From: Cololabis saira
Lineage: Eukaryota > Chordata > Actinopteri > Beloniformes > Belonidae
NCBI RefSeq assembly: GCF_033807715.1
Contig: NC_084607.1
Coordinates: 18,664,441-18,728,440 of the forward strand
DNA length: 64,000 nt
Direction of reading: 5' to 3'
Part shown: positions 14,401 to 29,234 of the stretch, in pieces
Layout: the number at the start of each line of letters is the position of its first letter
Position numbering within the stretch: position 1 is the first letter of the stretch
Made by a program: the position numbers and the translations under genes
Notes under the pieces: model-generated
What the model saw: the letters and a program-made list of their open reading frames with translations, nothing else
The model's database searches: none
Told to the model about the DNA's origin: nothing

Positions 14401-15261
14401 ATGCCAGTTGCCATGGAAACAACCAGGTGTTGCTTGTGAGCCAAAGCACTCACAAATCCCTCCCCATACCACACTGTGTCAATAATCAGGAATGCACTGT
14501 CTAAACTAAAGCACTGTTTTACTGCCAAAATAAATAAATAAATCGAGTCACAAATAAGAACAGATACTGCCTCCAGGCACTGCCCTCTTAGGAATGGTGA
14601 AAAGGGGAAAAAAGAAGTCATGAGAAATAACAAAAGTTAAGAATGGAGAGAGGATGCCTTGGTATCTCTCCAAAAGACTTGATGTTGTTTAGAACATAAA
14701 GCCTCCGACTTGAAGGCATGGAGGAGGTGTACTGATGTGCTGTTGGGGATTGACTAAAGCTGGAGCTTCTGTAAGACAAAGTCGGAGCTCCTGAGAAGGC
14801 CAGCTGCTGTCAACAGTTGGATTTCTTTGAACTAGCACTAAGCTCTGAGACAGCAGGAGATATCCTCTTGACGTCTTTGATCCTAGCCCATTAGAGACTT
14901 ATTCAAAGTAGAAAATCTAATAGAAAAATAATCTTGCATGGACCTGTAAATAGCATCTGATCTTTGTGGACAAAAGCTTCAAAACCAAATTTTTGGTTTC
15001 CCACAGTTTGTCTGTTACTGAATATGATTTTTATTACTTTCCCAGTGAGTGCGGCATGTGGCCAGCTTCCATTATAAGGATGACCGGGGCCGTCTCAAGA
15101 GAAGAATGCATCGTTGTATGTTTCTTTACCTTTATAAGTCTCATTTTTAACGGATAGCCGTCACGTTAAAAGAGTCGTCTTGACGTAAAGCACATGAAGC
15201 TCAACTGTCTCGTACCACAAATTGAAATTTGGACATGCAGGCATGAGTACTTCTGAAGACA
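5461..15261. other. Long non-coding stretch, no gene recognised
   Basis: Nearly 10 kb without a supportable gene. Frames of up to about 135 codons occur but have no recognised domain and often overlap each other on opposite strands. Small features include a short GT run near 8,235, an AAAT-rich run near 10,700, and A-runs near 12,361 and 12,418. The block near 9,540-9,680 has a low-repeat character that could reflect a conserved non-coding element. Confidence 0.55.
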
Positions 15262-15324
15262 CTATGTGAGGCACAACAATAGCTGGCCTGTTGTCTCTCT
15301 TCCTCCCCTGTTTTCCTTCTTCAG

Positions 15325-15362
15325 ACAGATGCAGATCGGGGCAAACGGATGCGGCAAGAGCG
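15325..15362 (+). other. Possible 38-nt micro-exon
   Basis: A strong pyrimidine tract of mixed C and T from about 15,294 ends in TTCTTCAG at 15,324. It is followed by 38 bases and then a good splice donor, GGTAAGA, beginning at 15,363. All three frames of the 38-mer are open. I do not recognise the peptide (one frame gives DADRGKRMRQER). Matching acceptor and donor signals at this spacing will occur by chance in 64 kb, so this is only a candidate. Confidence 0.15.
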
Positions 15363-16474
15363 GTAAGACCACTGTGGAATTCAGTGGTGCTGAAGAAGGT
15401 CCTCCTGAGAGCTTTATTGTGTGGGGTGATGAGCCACAGCCGGATCTACTTCCCTGAGATACAAGGCTTTGCTGCAAACCACAACAATGAGCATCTTTGT
15501 CAAGCAGGAATATTACTATTACACATTACTGTAAATGACAGCAGAGTGTACTGTAAACACCGCATTTAATGAGCTCCAGGTATGTGCTTATCAGGAAACC
15601 AAAAGCCAATTTAAAAAAATCTGCAGATCAGCGCTTGTGTTTGCTTCAACGTTAAAGAAACTGAATGAACTCCATGAGTTGCTGCAACAGTTAATTGTTT
15701 TTTCAAAGAGGTTTTAAAATTTAAAACATTTTTGAAGGTTTATGTAACCTTACGTAGCTCGAAAAATTGCCTTCATTTCACCATGTAATGGGAATTAAGC
15801 AATGTCCTTCTCTTGGTTGTGAAAGACTTCGCCGAGTGCAAAACAACTTTAAAGGCATGAAATAAATATATATTATAAAGTTGGTTAACCGGATAAGATG
15901 ACATTGCTTTACTTTCTTTCCATGCATGTATCTGCATTGTTCCTTTTCACTTTTGGATACAATCCCTGCAGCTTTTAATTGCTTAAAATTTAAATAATTT
16001 ACGCAGATAACTCAAAACGGTCTTAATGTCAATGCTTTGGGATTATTTTCTTTAACCTGTAAAGCCAATCTGACTGGAAAGCACCTCAAGGTCACAGAGG
16101 AATATATAGTCCCTCTTTTCAACCTTATTGCACATGAACATGTACATAAAAAGATACATGAAAACTCCAGAAAACACCTCAATTTGGTGAAAATGTTTAC
16201 CGAATGACTAAAAATGTGTATAAGTGAACGGGGCAGACAGAGACTAGGCTCTTTTCTCTTTCCACCAAATTACACCTCAACCTGCACTTGACCTCCCTGT
16301 CACCTGACTTGAGTGCCTCCATTTGTCACAGAACTGGTTGCTTGAGGATTATCTGACCCCAACTTGTAGACCTGGGTCCTCCTCACTTGGCAAGTACTCA
16401 CTCGTCCGGATGTCATGTGTCTAATTGCTTGCACTGCGTGGGCTGTGAGTGTCGATACAGTATACATTGTTAAC
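15363..16474. other. Non-coding stretch, nothing recognised
   Basis: AT-rich sequence with short frames only. No repeat family or RNA gene is recognised. Confidence 0.5.
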
Positions 16475-16494
16475 TGTGTGTGTGTGTGTGTGTG

Positions 16495-16528
<34 letters not shown>

Positions 16529-16545
16529 TGTGTCTGTGTACGTGT
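16475..16545. repeat. GT microsatellite, interrupted
   Basis: Two GT tracts separated by AACG, with a degenerate 3' end (GTCTGTGTCTGTGTACGTG). Confidence 0.95.
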
Positions 16546-18793
16546 ATTGCATCGGGAACCAAGCTAACACTTGCCCCCACCAACACACATGCACTCCGTG
16601 TCTTCATGTCTTCACCCGCCACAACCTATCATTACCACTGTCACGTAGCCGCCTCCGCAGCAGGCCTCACATGCCCCGACAACCACCGACACACACACCT
16701 GGAGGGCCAAACACTTAGTTCCCAGCGCTGTGCTTCGTAAACACAGCTTTTTAGCAGACACACATATATAAACAGACACATACACCTATTCATATCCTGC
16801 AGCCTCAGCTTCTACCTGGCACCTCCCATTCTCTGTAAAAGTATGTCTCGCCTCTCCATCTTCCAGACCGCAGATGCTTTAGTGCCATTTAATTTATCTC
16901 CTTTGTTATCATTTCCACACAAGCTATGTGAAGCAGGGCACACGCTGCAGAGCCAGTGTGTCTATGGGCGTCCAGACTGCTCCCATGGCTAGATCAAGAG
17001 GCCACAGTACAGACAAATGGGATCTGATCAGTTGAAAGGAACTAAACAAAGAAATGTGGCTTTCTAATACAGGTCCAAGGCTGATTATTATTCTAGGAAC
17101 TGGGTAATTAACCGTGATTTACTCCCGTTTTCATATTTCTTCATCCATGTTCGCTTCAACCACAGCTGCTTGAGCGTGTGCATAGTCAAAACCACTAAGT
17201 AAACGTTGACGATAATTCATACCTTACCCTGCTCACCTGCCTCGCGCACACGGCTTTTGCAACGGGTGTCAGTGTGACAAATCTGACAGGAGGAAGACTT
17301 TTGACAGCCTGCTGGTTGAAAGGGGGCTCAGTGCAAACACCCTTCAGTCAGGGTTAATCAAAGGAACAATGGAAGACCTCAGGAACGTGCTACCCCAACA
17401 GAGACATGAACCGCAGTGATGTTTGCCCTCATTTGTCCTTTGTCATGTTACAAGGGTTGTCTTCTGCCTATGCTTGCTCTGCAACATGTTCTATTCAGTG
17501 ATGGCTTAGTGTGTAAAACCTGAAATGCATAAGCTTTAAGGACACAATATTGAAATGTCACTGTTAACACAGGAAAAGATAACATTGACTCCTTTTGCAA
17601 AAACAGACTTTTCTTAAAACAGCTGACAGCCTTTAGTAATGATGTATAACAGAGCTGAAATTATTCTTATGTAAATTATTAGCATCAGGGCTTTCTTTAA
17701 TTCATTTGACTATCTTCTCATTGGTCACTGCTTTAGACCCAGATGATTATTGGTGTCACAAAATGCTTTTATATGGTGCAGCTGTGCCACAGAGAAAAGA
17801 AGACACAGCAGGGATGAGCTTGATGAGACAAGCCAAATAAAACACATTAGCGTGTTTGCTGTCAATCCTTAAGTTTGATAAGAGCGTATGTACTGCTTTC
17901 TCCTCTGTGCAGTACTTGAGCTTTGATTAAATAAATACCTTTATTTGAATAAATGTATTAAATTAGCACAATAATTGATTGTTGCAGCACAAAAGTGCAA
18001 TATGTGTTTGCATATAAATTAAAAAGCAGCAAAGCAAAATTTGCAGAGCCCAATAAAAGGTAACACTGTTTTTGCTTGCTATGGGACTTCTCTTTTGAAA
18101 AACTATTTCACAGATTTCTTAAAACGGAACATTGATATGATACATCCAAATGTGTTTGTGGCTCTTAGGAAGACAGAATATTAATATAGAAAAATTAACT
18201 TCTGTAAAGATAGCCCACATTAGCTCCAATTACCCATGGATATTTTCTCCAGGCTACTGTTTCTCCTAATATTGGTGAATAACAACTCCTCGGCACATAA
18301 TTAGGGACGATGACCTAATTATTAATTACTAATCCTTAATTACCTTGCTTTCCAAAGCTTTCTTTCTGGATCATATGGAGGCCTATGACTGTGCATCCAT
18401 GCGCTGCCTATGTCCATGCCTAAAGTGTGTCCTATGAATTACCTCACAAACCCTGAAGCACACAGCAGAAGGGTCTGGGCAACATCAGGTCCGAATTTTG
18501 CTGCGGAGCCTCAACAGTGTCTCCTTTCGTCATTTACATACAACAATATACAAGTCCACAGCCCACTCACAAAAACACTTAAACAATTCATGGCATGCTA
18601 AACTCAATCTATGTACGACAGCATCAGTGCAGAGATTTAAGTGAAAGCAACAGCTCAATGGTTTTGATGCTTTTAGATTTTGTGCTCACTGGGGTATTCC
18701 ACTTCGCTGATGGGACAGTCCCACTAGTGACTGCAGAGAGAAGTATGCAGCGCCGTCTCTAGTCAAGAAACGGGAAAGATCCAGCCTCAGGAT
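16546..18793. other. Non-coding stretch, no gene recognised
   Basis: No supportable coding frame. It includes the TAATTA-rich block annotated separately at 18,225-18,350. Confidence 0.5.
18225..18350. promoter_or_regulatory. Candidate conserved non-coding element, TAAT-core cluster
   Basis: Within about 125 bases there are several homeodomain-type cores: CAATTACC, CTAATTATTAATTACTAAT (about 18,315-18,333) and CCTTAATTACC. The density of overlapping TAAT/ATTA sites in otherwise mixed sequence resembles developmental enhancers in gene deserts. This rests on motif density only. AT-rich fish DNA gives such cores by chance, so confidence is low. Confidence 0.2.
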
Positions 18794-18834
18794 ATGTGTG
18801 TGTCTGTGTGTGTGTGTGTGTGTGTGTTGTGTGT
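18794..18834. repeat. GT microsatellite
   Basis: GT repeat interrupted once by TCTG and once by TTG. Confidence 0.93.
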
Positions 18835-21800
18835 ACAGAGGGCTCAGGCATGATCAAACAAAGCACACCCAGGTACAGTTTGCCATCTGTACTCCCCCCG
18901 TGTGCCCAAAAATGTACTCTCTCCCGCCCTCTCCATCTACATGAGCTTTGCACTATATGGAGTATCAGAATGAAAGAGGCCTTGTCTAAGAGGCTAATCC
19001 TTGGGTGATTAGTCAACGCGTCTCGATTAAAAGCCTGCAATGCTGCCACGCCCCCATCCCTCAACCCTCTCTCCAACCTCAATGGAACTGGCAGCCCACA
19101 GGTGTCCCCACAATGCATGTCTCATTGGGAAAAAATGGGTTATGGAAGTTGGGTTGGAGCTGATTTTCACAGAGCGAGACAGACAGAGGAGAGGAGTGAG
19201 GTTTGAGTAATCTCTCAGCGTAAGCTTGATAGGAGCAGCAGGCATGCCAACACTGCATTATACGTAGCTTTATTTAATTTTTTTTTTCTTTTTTCGTTAA
19301 TAGTCAGTTCCCCATGCAGGTCTAACTGGGCTTTTTCTTCCTTTAAAATGTAAGAGCAAGAGAACTCTGTAAGAAGGAGAATGAGTGAGCCAAAGAAAGA
19401 CATACTGTATTCTTATGACAGATTATCCCTTCATCAGTGAGTATCTTCTGTAAACAGCTATTTTGAATTAAAAGGATTGAGAGAAGAGAGGTATTTTACC
19501 TAATCAGCTTCATACACCCTCACTTTCCATCGGCATAAATACCTCATCCCGAGGGTATTCCCAAGCCTGAGCATGTCACATCTGACTAAGATATTGTGAC
19601 TGATGACAAAGCACACAAATTTAATGCTTAGAAGAAGCTCCATGTAGATCCAGTGACCAGAAAAGACTTAATTCAAGGAGATGAGACTTTTAAACTATTT
19701 AAAAGGATGACTCGACTGTTGAAGGTTCACTTTCTCAAATGTAGAAAAAAAATGTTGGCATCATTAAAAAAAGTTATATTTTTCCTACCCCAATAATGGC
19801 AATGAAAGCGATCAGTTTAAGTAATTACTATTGAGCCATAAGTAATTAACAGTGACATATTCCTCCATTGTCATTATGGGTTTAAGCCATTTTTCTTAAT
19901 CTGCTCCTAGTTAACCCATGGCAGCAGGAAATGACCTGTGGGCCTGGGGACAGACTACTGTACTTCCCCAATCACATCCATCGTGTGCCTAACCTTGACT
20001 GAAAGCTTGAAAAGGGAGGAGGTCTACCTCTGGAGTCCGGACACAGAGAGCAGAGAGAGGAATCACTTACCACTCCCCCCAAGAGACCCCAGTGGAGTTA
20101 GAGAGGGGGGATTCAAACAACAATGACAGGAGGGAGGGGCTGAATGTTTCCTGAGATCACATGTTGTTAGGAAGACCACTTCACTTGCCAACCAGGCAGC
20201 CAGGCCGGCTGTGTGCTGAGGTCCACGGGGTGAGAACACACATGGTTTCAGTTTGGCTCCATGTAGGACTTGGAGGAAAGAAGGGGCCTAGTAGCAGGAA
20301 CCCTCCAATTCTCACTTCCTGCTTCTGCTAGAAACGTGATCCATTTGCCTGCCATCACCATCAACACAGGGTGCAGTGTTCAAACCGGCAGCCGAGGGGA
20401 TGGCATGTCAATGCGCAGGACAACACATCACACGGAATCAGCCTGTCAGCACCCTGAAATCCAGGACGGTGTTTCCCTAATGAGATGGTGGGGACATGGC
20501 AGAGACAAACCCATGCAAACAGCCTGCCAATCCTCACGTGCAGTGGCGGCAGGTTACGTGACATTTCTTTATTCCTACAGGAAGCACTTTTCAAACAGAG
20601 TGGCTGATAATTAAATGACATCAGGCAAAAGAGACCAGACAAGAGGTAGGGAGTGACTTCCTCACTTTTTCCACTTTGAAATTTGGTACCATTATGCGAG
20701 ACTGGATATACATTAGTGACACATAGGAGAGTGGCCATAATTATAGGCTTTGTGCAACTCTCTTAATTGCCTATACCTGTTTAAGACAAGATCGTTGTTG
20801 CTTAAGTCACTCCTGCAAGAAAGAACTCTTGATGACCTCCCCATCCCTCATTGACAGTGGAAGATTACTCACCTCAAAAAACCACAGGTTACATTTTGAC
20901 AAAGTAAACACAACACATATATTGAACAACGAGAAAGGGCCTACATCGATGCACCATTGACCCTAGATTGACCTTAGAATGATTTGCAGGTTCTATTTGG
21001 GGGAACTGGAACACAACAGCACCAACTGAATACCTTGTAAAATGTTAAAAAAAAAGATGCACCAGTAAGTGTCTGGTGTGTCCCATTATAATAAGGAAAC
21101 ATGTTTGTGATCAGAGGGTCAGTGAAGATGAGAATCTTAAGCATCTCATGACATAAATTGTTTGCTCTACGTAATGGGAACATTCTGATTTTCTTACAGT
21201 TATTATCATATTGAATTTCTGAAAAAATGATCCTCTTACTTGTTGCACGCAGACTAAAAGATTGAGTAAATAAGACACACTGCAGGGCACTGCTGCACAG
21301 TTTGCAAGATATAAACCTCTTTTTAGTAATGACAATAGATCTGCAGAGCTCTGTGTGCGTTTATGTATGTGTGCGCGAGAGCCATGTGTGTTGCCAAGGC
21401 TCCATTGTTTATGCTCTGCTGTGTCTGAGCCAGCAGGACCCTTGACTGAATTCTTGCCCCAGCATGCAGAAGGTTTTAACAGTGTTGTTGCAAGAGGAGG
21501 AATGATTACATTATAAAAGTACAGCACACCATATGTCCTAGTGAGAGGCTAAACCACACAATGACACAAAGTAAAATCCAACAGGCCTTCAGCCGGGCTT
21601 CTGCTCCCCACAAGCTGACACAGCTTCACTGTGGCTTTGGGCAGTCTGCTCACCTGAAGTCATTTTCCCCTTGCTGGTCAAAAAATAGGTTAAAAAAAAA
21701 AAATCACAAGGGAGAATCAGTGTTAGGTCATCCTGTGTGATCTACAATCTACAAGTCCAACCAATGATGCTAGCTGCTAATTTTATGTATGTGCCACTTC

Positions 21801-21847
21801 TCTTTCGAACCTTCCTTGTTTTAAAGACGTGTCAAACAGTGATGACA
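18835..21847. other. Non-coding stretch, no gene recognised
   Basis: Short frames only, including T- and A-runs near 19,280 and 19,745. No domain, RNA gene or known repeat is recognised. Confidence 0.5.
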
Positions 21848-21982
21848 CCATCCATCAATCGATTATCTATATTTGTTTCTTCCTATTCAGGGTCACAGGG
21901 ATCCCTGGCGCCATTCCCAGCTCTTTTTTGTGTGTGAAAGGCAGGGGTGAGCCCTGGACAGGTTGCCAGTCCATCGCAGGGC
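21848..21982 (-). mobile_element. 3' end of an RTE-type (Rex3-like) LINE
   Basis: Read on the minus strand, the piece contains GACTGGCAACCTGTCCAGGG, then CCCTGTGACCCTGAATAGGA, and finishes in ATTGATGGATGG. This order is that of the 3' end of a very abundant teleost retroposon tail ending in GATG repeats, which I associate with the RTE/Rex3 group. The piece is 5'-truncated, as usual for LINE insertions, and carries no coding sequence. The repeat call is firmer than the exact family. Confidence 0.6.
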
Positions 21983-22700
21983 GTGATGACACTATTCAAC
22001 TACAAAGTGAAGCACTGTGGGAAAGGTGCTGGCAGACAAATCTGGCTCTTGGCACCGCGGGTACATAAAAACACAGAACAACCAACTCACAGATGCCTTC
22101 CAAGTTTTAGCACATTCATTTGCCCCATCTGTGTGAACCCTCCCACTAAAGTTCCTTCTGGTGGAGCCAGTCGATTACCTCGATCAGAACCTCAAACCCT
22201 TTCCTCCCCATATCCATTTCGCTCTCTCTGTACTCTCCTTGTGTCTTGTAACAAGACGGAGCATGCTCACTGTAAACCTCTTTGGGGGGGAAGCAGGGGT
22301 GAAAGGGATTGGGAGATTAAATTTATTTTGAATTCCTTCACCTTAATGTGCCAATTACCCCCGCCCTCCCCTCTCCTTCACCTCTTCTTTCCTCCCTGAG
22401 CAGCACAGTGTGGAGTCTGTTCCAAAGCACATCTCGTTTATGTTTTGTACACAGAACGCATTTCTTTTACCCCCAGCTCAATCTTAACCCTCGCAGCAGA
22501 AACGGACTACCGCTCATTTGTCTTAAAGTGGATTAGATGAACATGTACAGCTGAAGCATGTGCACAAAGTATGAATTCCCAGATTTAGGTAGGATAAGAA
22601 AAATATCAGGCCAATTGCACTGTTGCTAGCTAAGCTAAGGGTTAGTGTTAAACGCCTGCTTGACATAAGGAAGTCATGTGACTTCTCAAAAACTTGTTAT
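21983..22700. other. Non-coding stretch, nothing recognised
   Basis: It includes a pyrimidine-rich run at about 22,350-22,400. No coding or repeat family is supported. Confidence 0.5.
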
Positions 22701-22708
22701 AACTGTTG

Positions 22709-23568
22709 TAGGGCTGAAACGATTCCTTGAATAATTCAAGTAATTCGATTACAAAAAATGATCGAGGAATTTTCTCTGCCTCGAGGAATCGTTTAATTTT
22801 GCCAGCTCAAAGCAGGGTGTTTCGCCCGGACTACGTTTAATGCGGCACAAAGCGCTGACGCCACGCACGTAAAGGTAGAAGAAAGAGGCGGTGGATATGT
22901 TTGGTTTTTGTAACATGCCATGCTCAGGCAGTCTGCAATGGCCCAGACGGGAGACACATGTAGCTCAGTGCTTAACTTTTATTTTTAATCCACTCTATAT
23001 ACTTCTGGTCCGTTCTCCTATATGTTCCCCCTCTAACCCGGTACATACATAGGTTCCTCTAAACATCTGTTCCCGCTACAGTTTTAACTAAAAGAAAACG
23101 TGATCCAATACAGCAGGTCTCATAATTTTATTTTGAACACTGCCAAAACTCAAAATCTTTGACTTTAACTTAAAACTTAACTAGAACTTAAAATTTGCTT
23201 GACACAAATGAAAGTTCAATTGAAACACGTGGGAAAAACACCTAATCTTTTAAGTGATGTGTGTTATCAGGTGTAATGGCATTTTTAGGTTAGAAATAAG
23301 AACATTTCTTGGTAAGATCCTTAGTTTTTTGAGTGAAGGCAGTGAATTTGGTCAACTGGTGTAAGTTCAGGGTTTTTAAATGCACAACCATGAACCTACT
23401 GTATTATATAATTTAGTCGTAGTAATGTCAATTAACAACTAACATCTTATGTATATTTATAATTGCTCTTTAACTAAACAAAAACATGTTTTATCCGATT
23501 ACTCGATTAATCGATGGAATTTTCAGTACAATACTCAATTACTAAAATATTCGATAGCTGCAGCCCTA
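22709..23568. mobile_element. hAT-type non-autonomous transposon, 860 bp
   Basis: The element begins TAGGGCTGAAACGATTCC and ends in CTGCAGCCCTA. It is flanked by a perfect 8-bp target duplication, AACTGTTG, at 22,701-22,708 and 23,569-23,576. An 8-bp duplication and short termini of this type are diagnostic of the hAT superfamily. Sub-terminal sequences rich in CGATTA, CTCGATTAATCGA and CGAGGAATCG are typical of the fish family with this start. The interior has no transposase frame, so mobility would depend on a transposase from elsewhere. The undamaged duplication argues for a fairly recent insertion. Confidence 0.9.
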
Positions 23569-23576
23569 AACTGTTG

Positions 23577-24440
23577 CACTAACTGACAGGGTGTTTGGTG
23601 TGGAGCTTGCTCCGCCAACAACTTGACTTAATCACAGGTCAGGTCTGATCTGAGCAGAATGGTGTGGGATGGAGAGATCTGGGTGAGATTTATTGATAAC
23701 AAGATGAGGAGGTTCCCAAGTGTCTCACCTTCAGAGCCGAGGATGCCAAAAAACGGGCATTTCAGTAACCATAATATGGAACTTCTAAAAGGACCACGGC
23801 TTTCCAAGAAACAAAACCCAGGTTGTTAGCAAATTGAAGAGCTCTAAAAATATGTTCTATATGGTCAAAGACCACAACAGCAGGAGTGGCAGAGGAAGAC
23901 TGGACTTGTCATATTTCAATTTGTGCCACACGATTCAGGGGGTGGAGGGCACTCCACAAATCCTGTTATTTCCTTATTATCCTCGTTATTTCGCATGGAT
24001 CTAGCACCCACTCCATCGCCTGCTCCCAGCTTTGCAGGGAGGCCAACCAAACAGAAAGCGTAACCGTCATTACGCAGTACCACTCAATAGCACCTCCTGA
24101 CTCCTCTTCCCTCCCCTCAACTCAGCCTCAGGCACTGAGGAGGCAATAACACGCCTTGCACCGTCACTGCCCAGGACATATTTTACACAAGTTCTTCCTC
24201 CAAGGAAAGTAATGGGGTCTAATCTAAAAATGCTATTGGGCTCAATTGCTGCATCCCACAAAATGGCAACAAACAAGAAGGTACACATTTGAAGCTAACT
24301 TGGAACATGGATCTTCAGGCTTATGTTGAGGATCATGAATTAGGCTGTGCTTGTTGTCACACTTCAATTACATTATACGTTGAACACAGGTGCTTGAACT
24401 CAAAATATTGCAATTTAAGTAGTAGCTAATAAACCACACA
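23577..24440. other. Non-coding stretch, nothing recognised
   Basis: Short frames only. No repeat or RNA gene is recognised. Confidence 0.5.
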
Positions 24441-25045
24441 GTGTGGTTACATGCACATCTAAATCAAGCTATTGACAACAATCTAACTAAGGATTTAAAC
24501 TCAAGTTTCAGAGAAATCGGAGTATACATGCGCGAGAGGATTATCGAATTATTGAGTGAGGTGCATTCGACTCCACGATGCCAGGTGGCGCCACACGCAC
24601 TTTCGCGTTGGCATTCTTCCAGTACAATTAGTAAAGCGTGAATAAGGACAACAACATGCAAAACAATATGGACGCTAACGATGCAGCAGCTCTGTACATT
24701 TCGTACATACTAAGCCTGATCCTGTTGGAGGTAAGATGCACACAAAATCTCTGTCTTCTTTTTCTGTTACCGTGTTGTTGTAATGCCGTGACTGTTATTA
24801 TTCCCACTCCCGCGGCTCGTCACTTCCCGAAGGGCGAGTCTCGGGGCAGTCAGTAGCTCGGCTAAGTGTGGGTTACATATACATGCCGAAATAACCCGGA
24901 TTAGGATCACAGTATCTGGCACTAATAGCGCGATCTCAAGAGTTTCAGTTCGGTTCGACTACAACCTGGCTAAGGTGTATACATGGGTTTTTCCGGTCGG
25001 ATTAAGGCAACAATTTGACTTTCTGTAAACGTACTGACAGTTAAG
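24441..25045 (+). mobile_element. Probable DNA-transposon remnant with truncated first exon
   Basis: This block is unusually CpG-rich for the window and is marked by repeated TACATG motifs: GTGTGGTTACATGCACAT near 24,441, GTATACATGCGCG near 24,522, GTGTGGGTTACATATACATG near 24,866 and GTATACATGGG near 24,976. The last reads as a diverged inverted partner of the start. Within it, an ATG at about 24,669 opens a short peptide, MDANDAAALYISYILSLILL, which runs into a splice-donor-like GAGGTAAGA. Such a short acidic and hydrophobic start before an intron recalls Harbinger-type genes, but no transposase domain follows. The ends and target duplication are not resolved. Alternatives are a degenerate hAT element or a host promoter. 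Confidence 0.4.
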
Positions 25046-26687
<1,642 letters not shown>

Positions 26688-29234
26688 CACAGGATGCCAG
26701 CTGCACCGCTGATGTAGGTGGAGTCCAGATATCAAGCCAACACAGGCCTTTATAATCATGCTAGGTTTATAGGTGTGGTGCCTTGAGTTCTATATTTAAT
26801 TACAGATTTTTACAATGATAGGATGTTAAATGAAATGTAATACAAGAGCGTTAGAACCAGTGCTGTGACCCAGACATAGCAGCACATGAAGACCTAGCTT
26901 TTAATTTTGCCATATAAGGTTTCAGCAGAGAAGGCAGATCTGCTCCCTGCTCACGGCTGCACAGGTAATGTCGCTGACACGAAAGCAGACAGGAGAGATT
27001 CTCTGTCCTCTCACTCAGTCTCAATCTCTCGTCTCACTACCTTGTTCTGAAAAGGTGGGCATCTGTTTAATCTTGTATTTGACAAACAAAGGAGCCCTTT
27101 AGTGGCATGTCCTCTTTGCATTATTTAATTAGGTTAAAACAGAATGAAATAGCCGGCTCTCACTCCAGGGAAATTCCACCTGGGGAGGACAGGGCCTGCA
27201 GCTCTGTGGAGGGAGTTGGGCGCGGGCCATGTACGCTAGAAGGAGGGGGATGAAAGTCAAGCTCCGTCTCATCTTGGCACAGTGGTATAGACAGGTGAAA
27301 CTTTACACGCTGTGTTTATTTGACCATGCTTTCTGTATGCACATATCTTACATATATAAAGAAAAGAGAAAGAAATACAAGCGTCAAGAGAGGAGTCAGA
27401 AGAAAGGATTCTGTCCTCAAACTAATCGTGCAGCACAACGAGAAGGAAGAAATGCACACTTTCAGGTATTGCAGATCAGCTGTGATTCCTGTGTGAAGGG
27501 TAAACATGTAAAAGCACAAGGGCATGTGGAAGCACACCCTCAAGCACATCTGTCAGTTATCGCTGTAATCTTAAATCTGACAGCTGGCAATCAAGAACCA
27601 ATTATAAAGCCATCAAGCCAGCAAGTATTGATGGTGTTGAAATCGGCAGAAAAATGCCACGAGATGAAACTGATGGCAGATTTGCACAGAGAACAGAAAC
27701 TGAGCATTTATACTAAAATACGAACTTGCTAAATAAATAATTGCAATGTATAAAACAGACCTGGTGATATACTGGCATTTATCTCACATTTGCAAAGTGG
27801 AAGTCGTGATCAGAGCATCAGGAAGTCAATGATTCCTCTCAAGAGAAGGAGGAGAGAAGGAGTAAAATGTTTTCCCCAACAATGAAAGCATGTGGCCTCT
27901 TGAATGAATTGCGATGCGATGAATTATGCAAAAAATGATGCAAGGACACGGGACTAGACGCAGTAAAAAAGCTGGGTTCTGTCCAAGATGGTTAGTGAAG
28001 AAAAGTGAAGCCCACCCGCGTTTGGGCACATAAAAACTCTGCCGGTCCAATCACATATCACGGATCAGGCTATTTATGGGACTACCTGTAAAGACCAGAG
28101 GCAAACGCTCAGCCACATGTTTTACTGCTCTGTTTGAATAATCAGGTACAAGTAAAACAAACAGCTACAGAAGGAATGTTTAGCGAAAGAGCTCAGGATC
28201 CAACTCGGGGTAATAAGTGTTCATTAGTTTTAATAGCCTGGCTCCTGGACCAAATGAAATGAAGACCAAGAGGACTACATCTAGCTAATGTAAATAAACC
28301 AAAAATCTCCTCTTCTGTCCATCCTGACAAATCTCTCTCACGTTCTTAAACAGCATGCACCGAGCAAAGCAGGAACTGGAGGATTAAGCCAACCTGACTG
28401 AGAAGTACAGTTTGTGCTGTGGTGTAATAATTAATGAAAATATGTTTAGAGACGACGTGCATCTTAAAGAAAAAAGGAAGGAAAACATGACACAACTAAG
28501 AAAATCTATTCATGCACTCTGGGATACAGATATAAAACATCAAACACTCTAGAAGAACAACATCTGGATCATTTTCCCTTTGTTTTACCACACTGCAGTG
28601 TCTTAAAACAATGTGTCTCAAGCTTACATTAGTCTGTAAGGGAGTTGTTAGTAGCACATCTTGATTCCACCTGAGCTCAAGGGGAAGGTGGCTCGGCAGT
28701 TCCAGTGGTCCACATACACCCCTTCCCCCCCTCCTGAAACACTGGCCTGAATATAAACATGGCTTTGGTTTGGTTGAGGAAGGAGAGCCCCTGTTTATTT
28801 ATGGACATGTCTGGGTCTGGGACACAATTATAAAAAGATAGATAGAGGAGATGAAGGACAAAGGAACAGGGGGGCAGAGTAGCTGTGTGTCAAACTTGTG
28901 GATGGCTCCCAGTACGGCCCACCTACAAAGGGATTGAACACCAGTGGGAGTCCGCATGCAAGCGTGTGCGAGGTTAAAAGTGCATATTCCCACAGACCGC
29001 TCTTCCTTATCTGCAGATTCGGTCCAATGTACAAAACTATAAAGCAAAATGTCTTTTTGTAAACTGGAATAGGAAAAGTAACAACTTACTCATTTGAAGA
29101 GAACTAATTGAACCCCGTGACGTCAAACGTGCTGCAAAACAAGCCCGTGTAGCCAGAAGGATTGGCTGCCAGGCAGCAAAAGTGGAGTGAGGGTGTGAGG
29201 CCGGGGAATTCAAAGAATTTTCCTGTGTGCTTAC

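Noticed and set aside
27229..27732. A 167-codon plus-strand frame
   Set aside because: Lysine- and glutamine-rich, with no recognised domain. Consistent with chance in AT-rich DNA.
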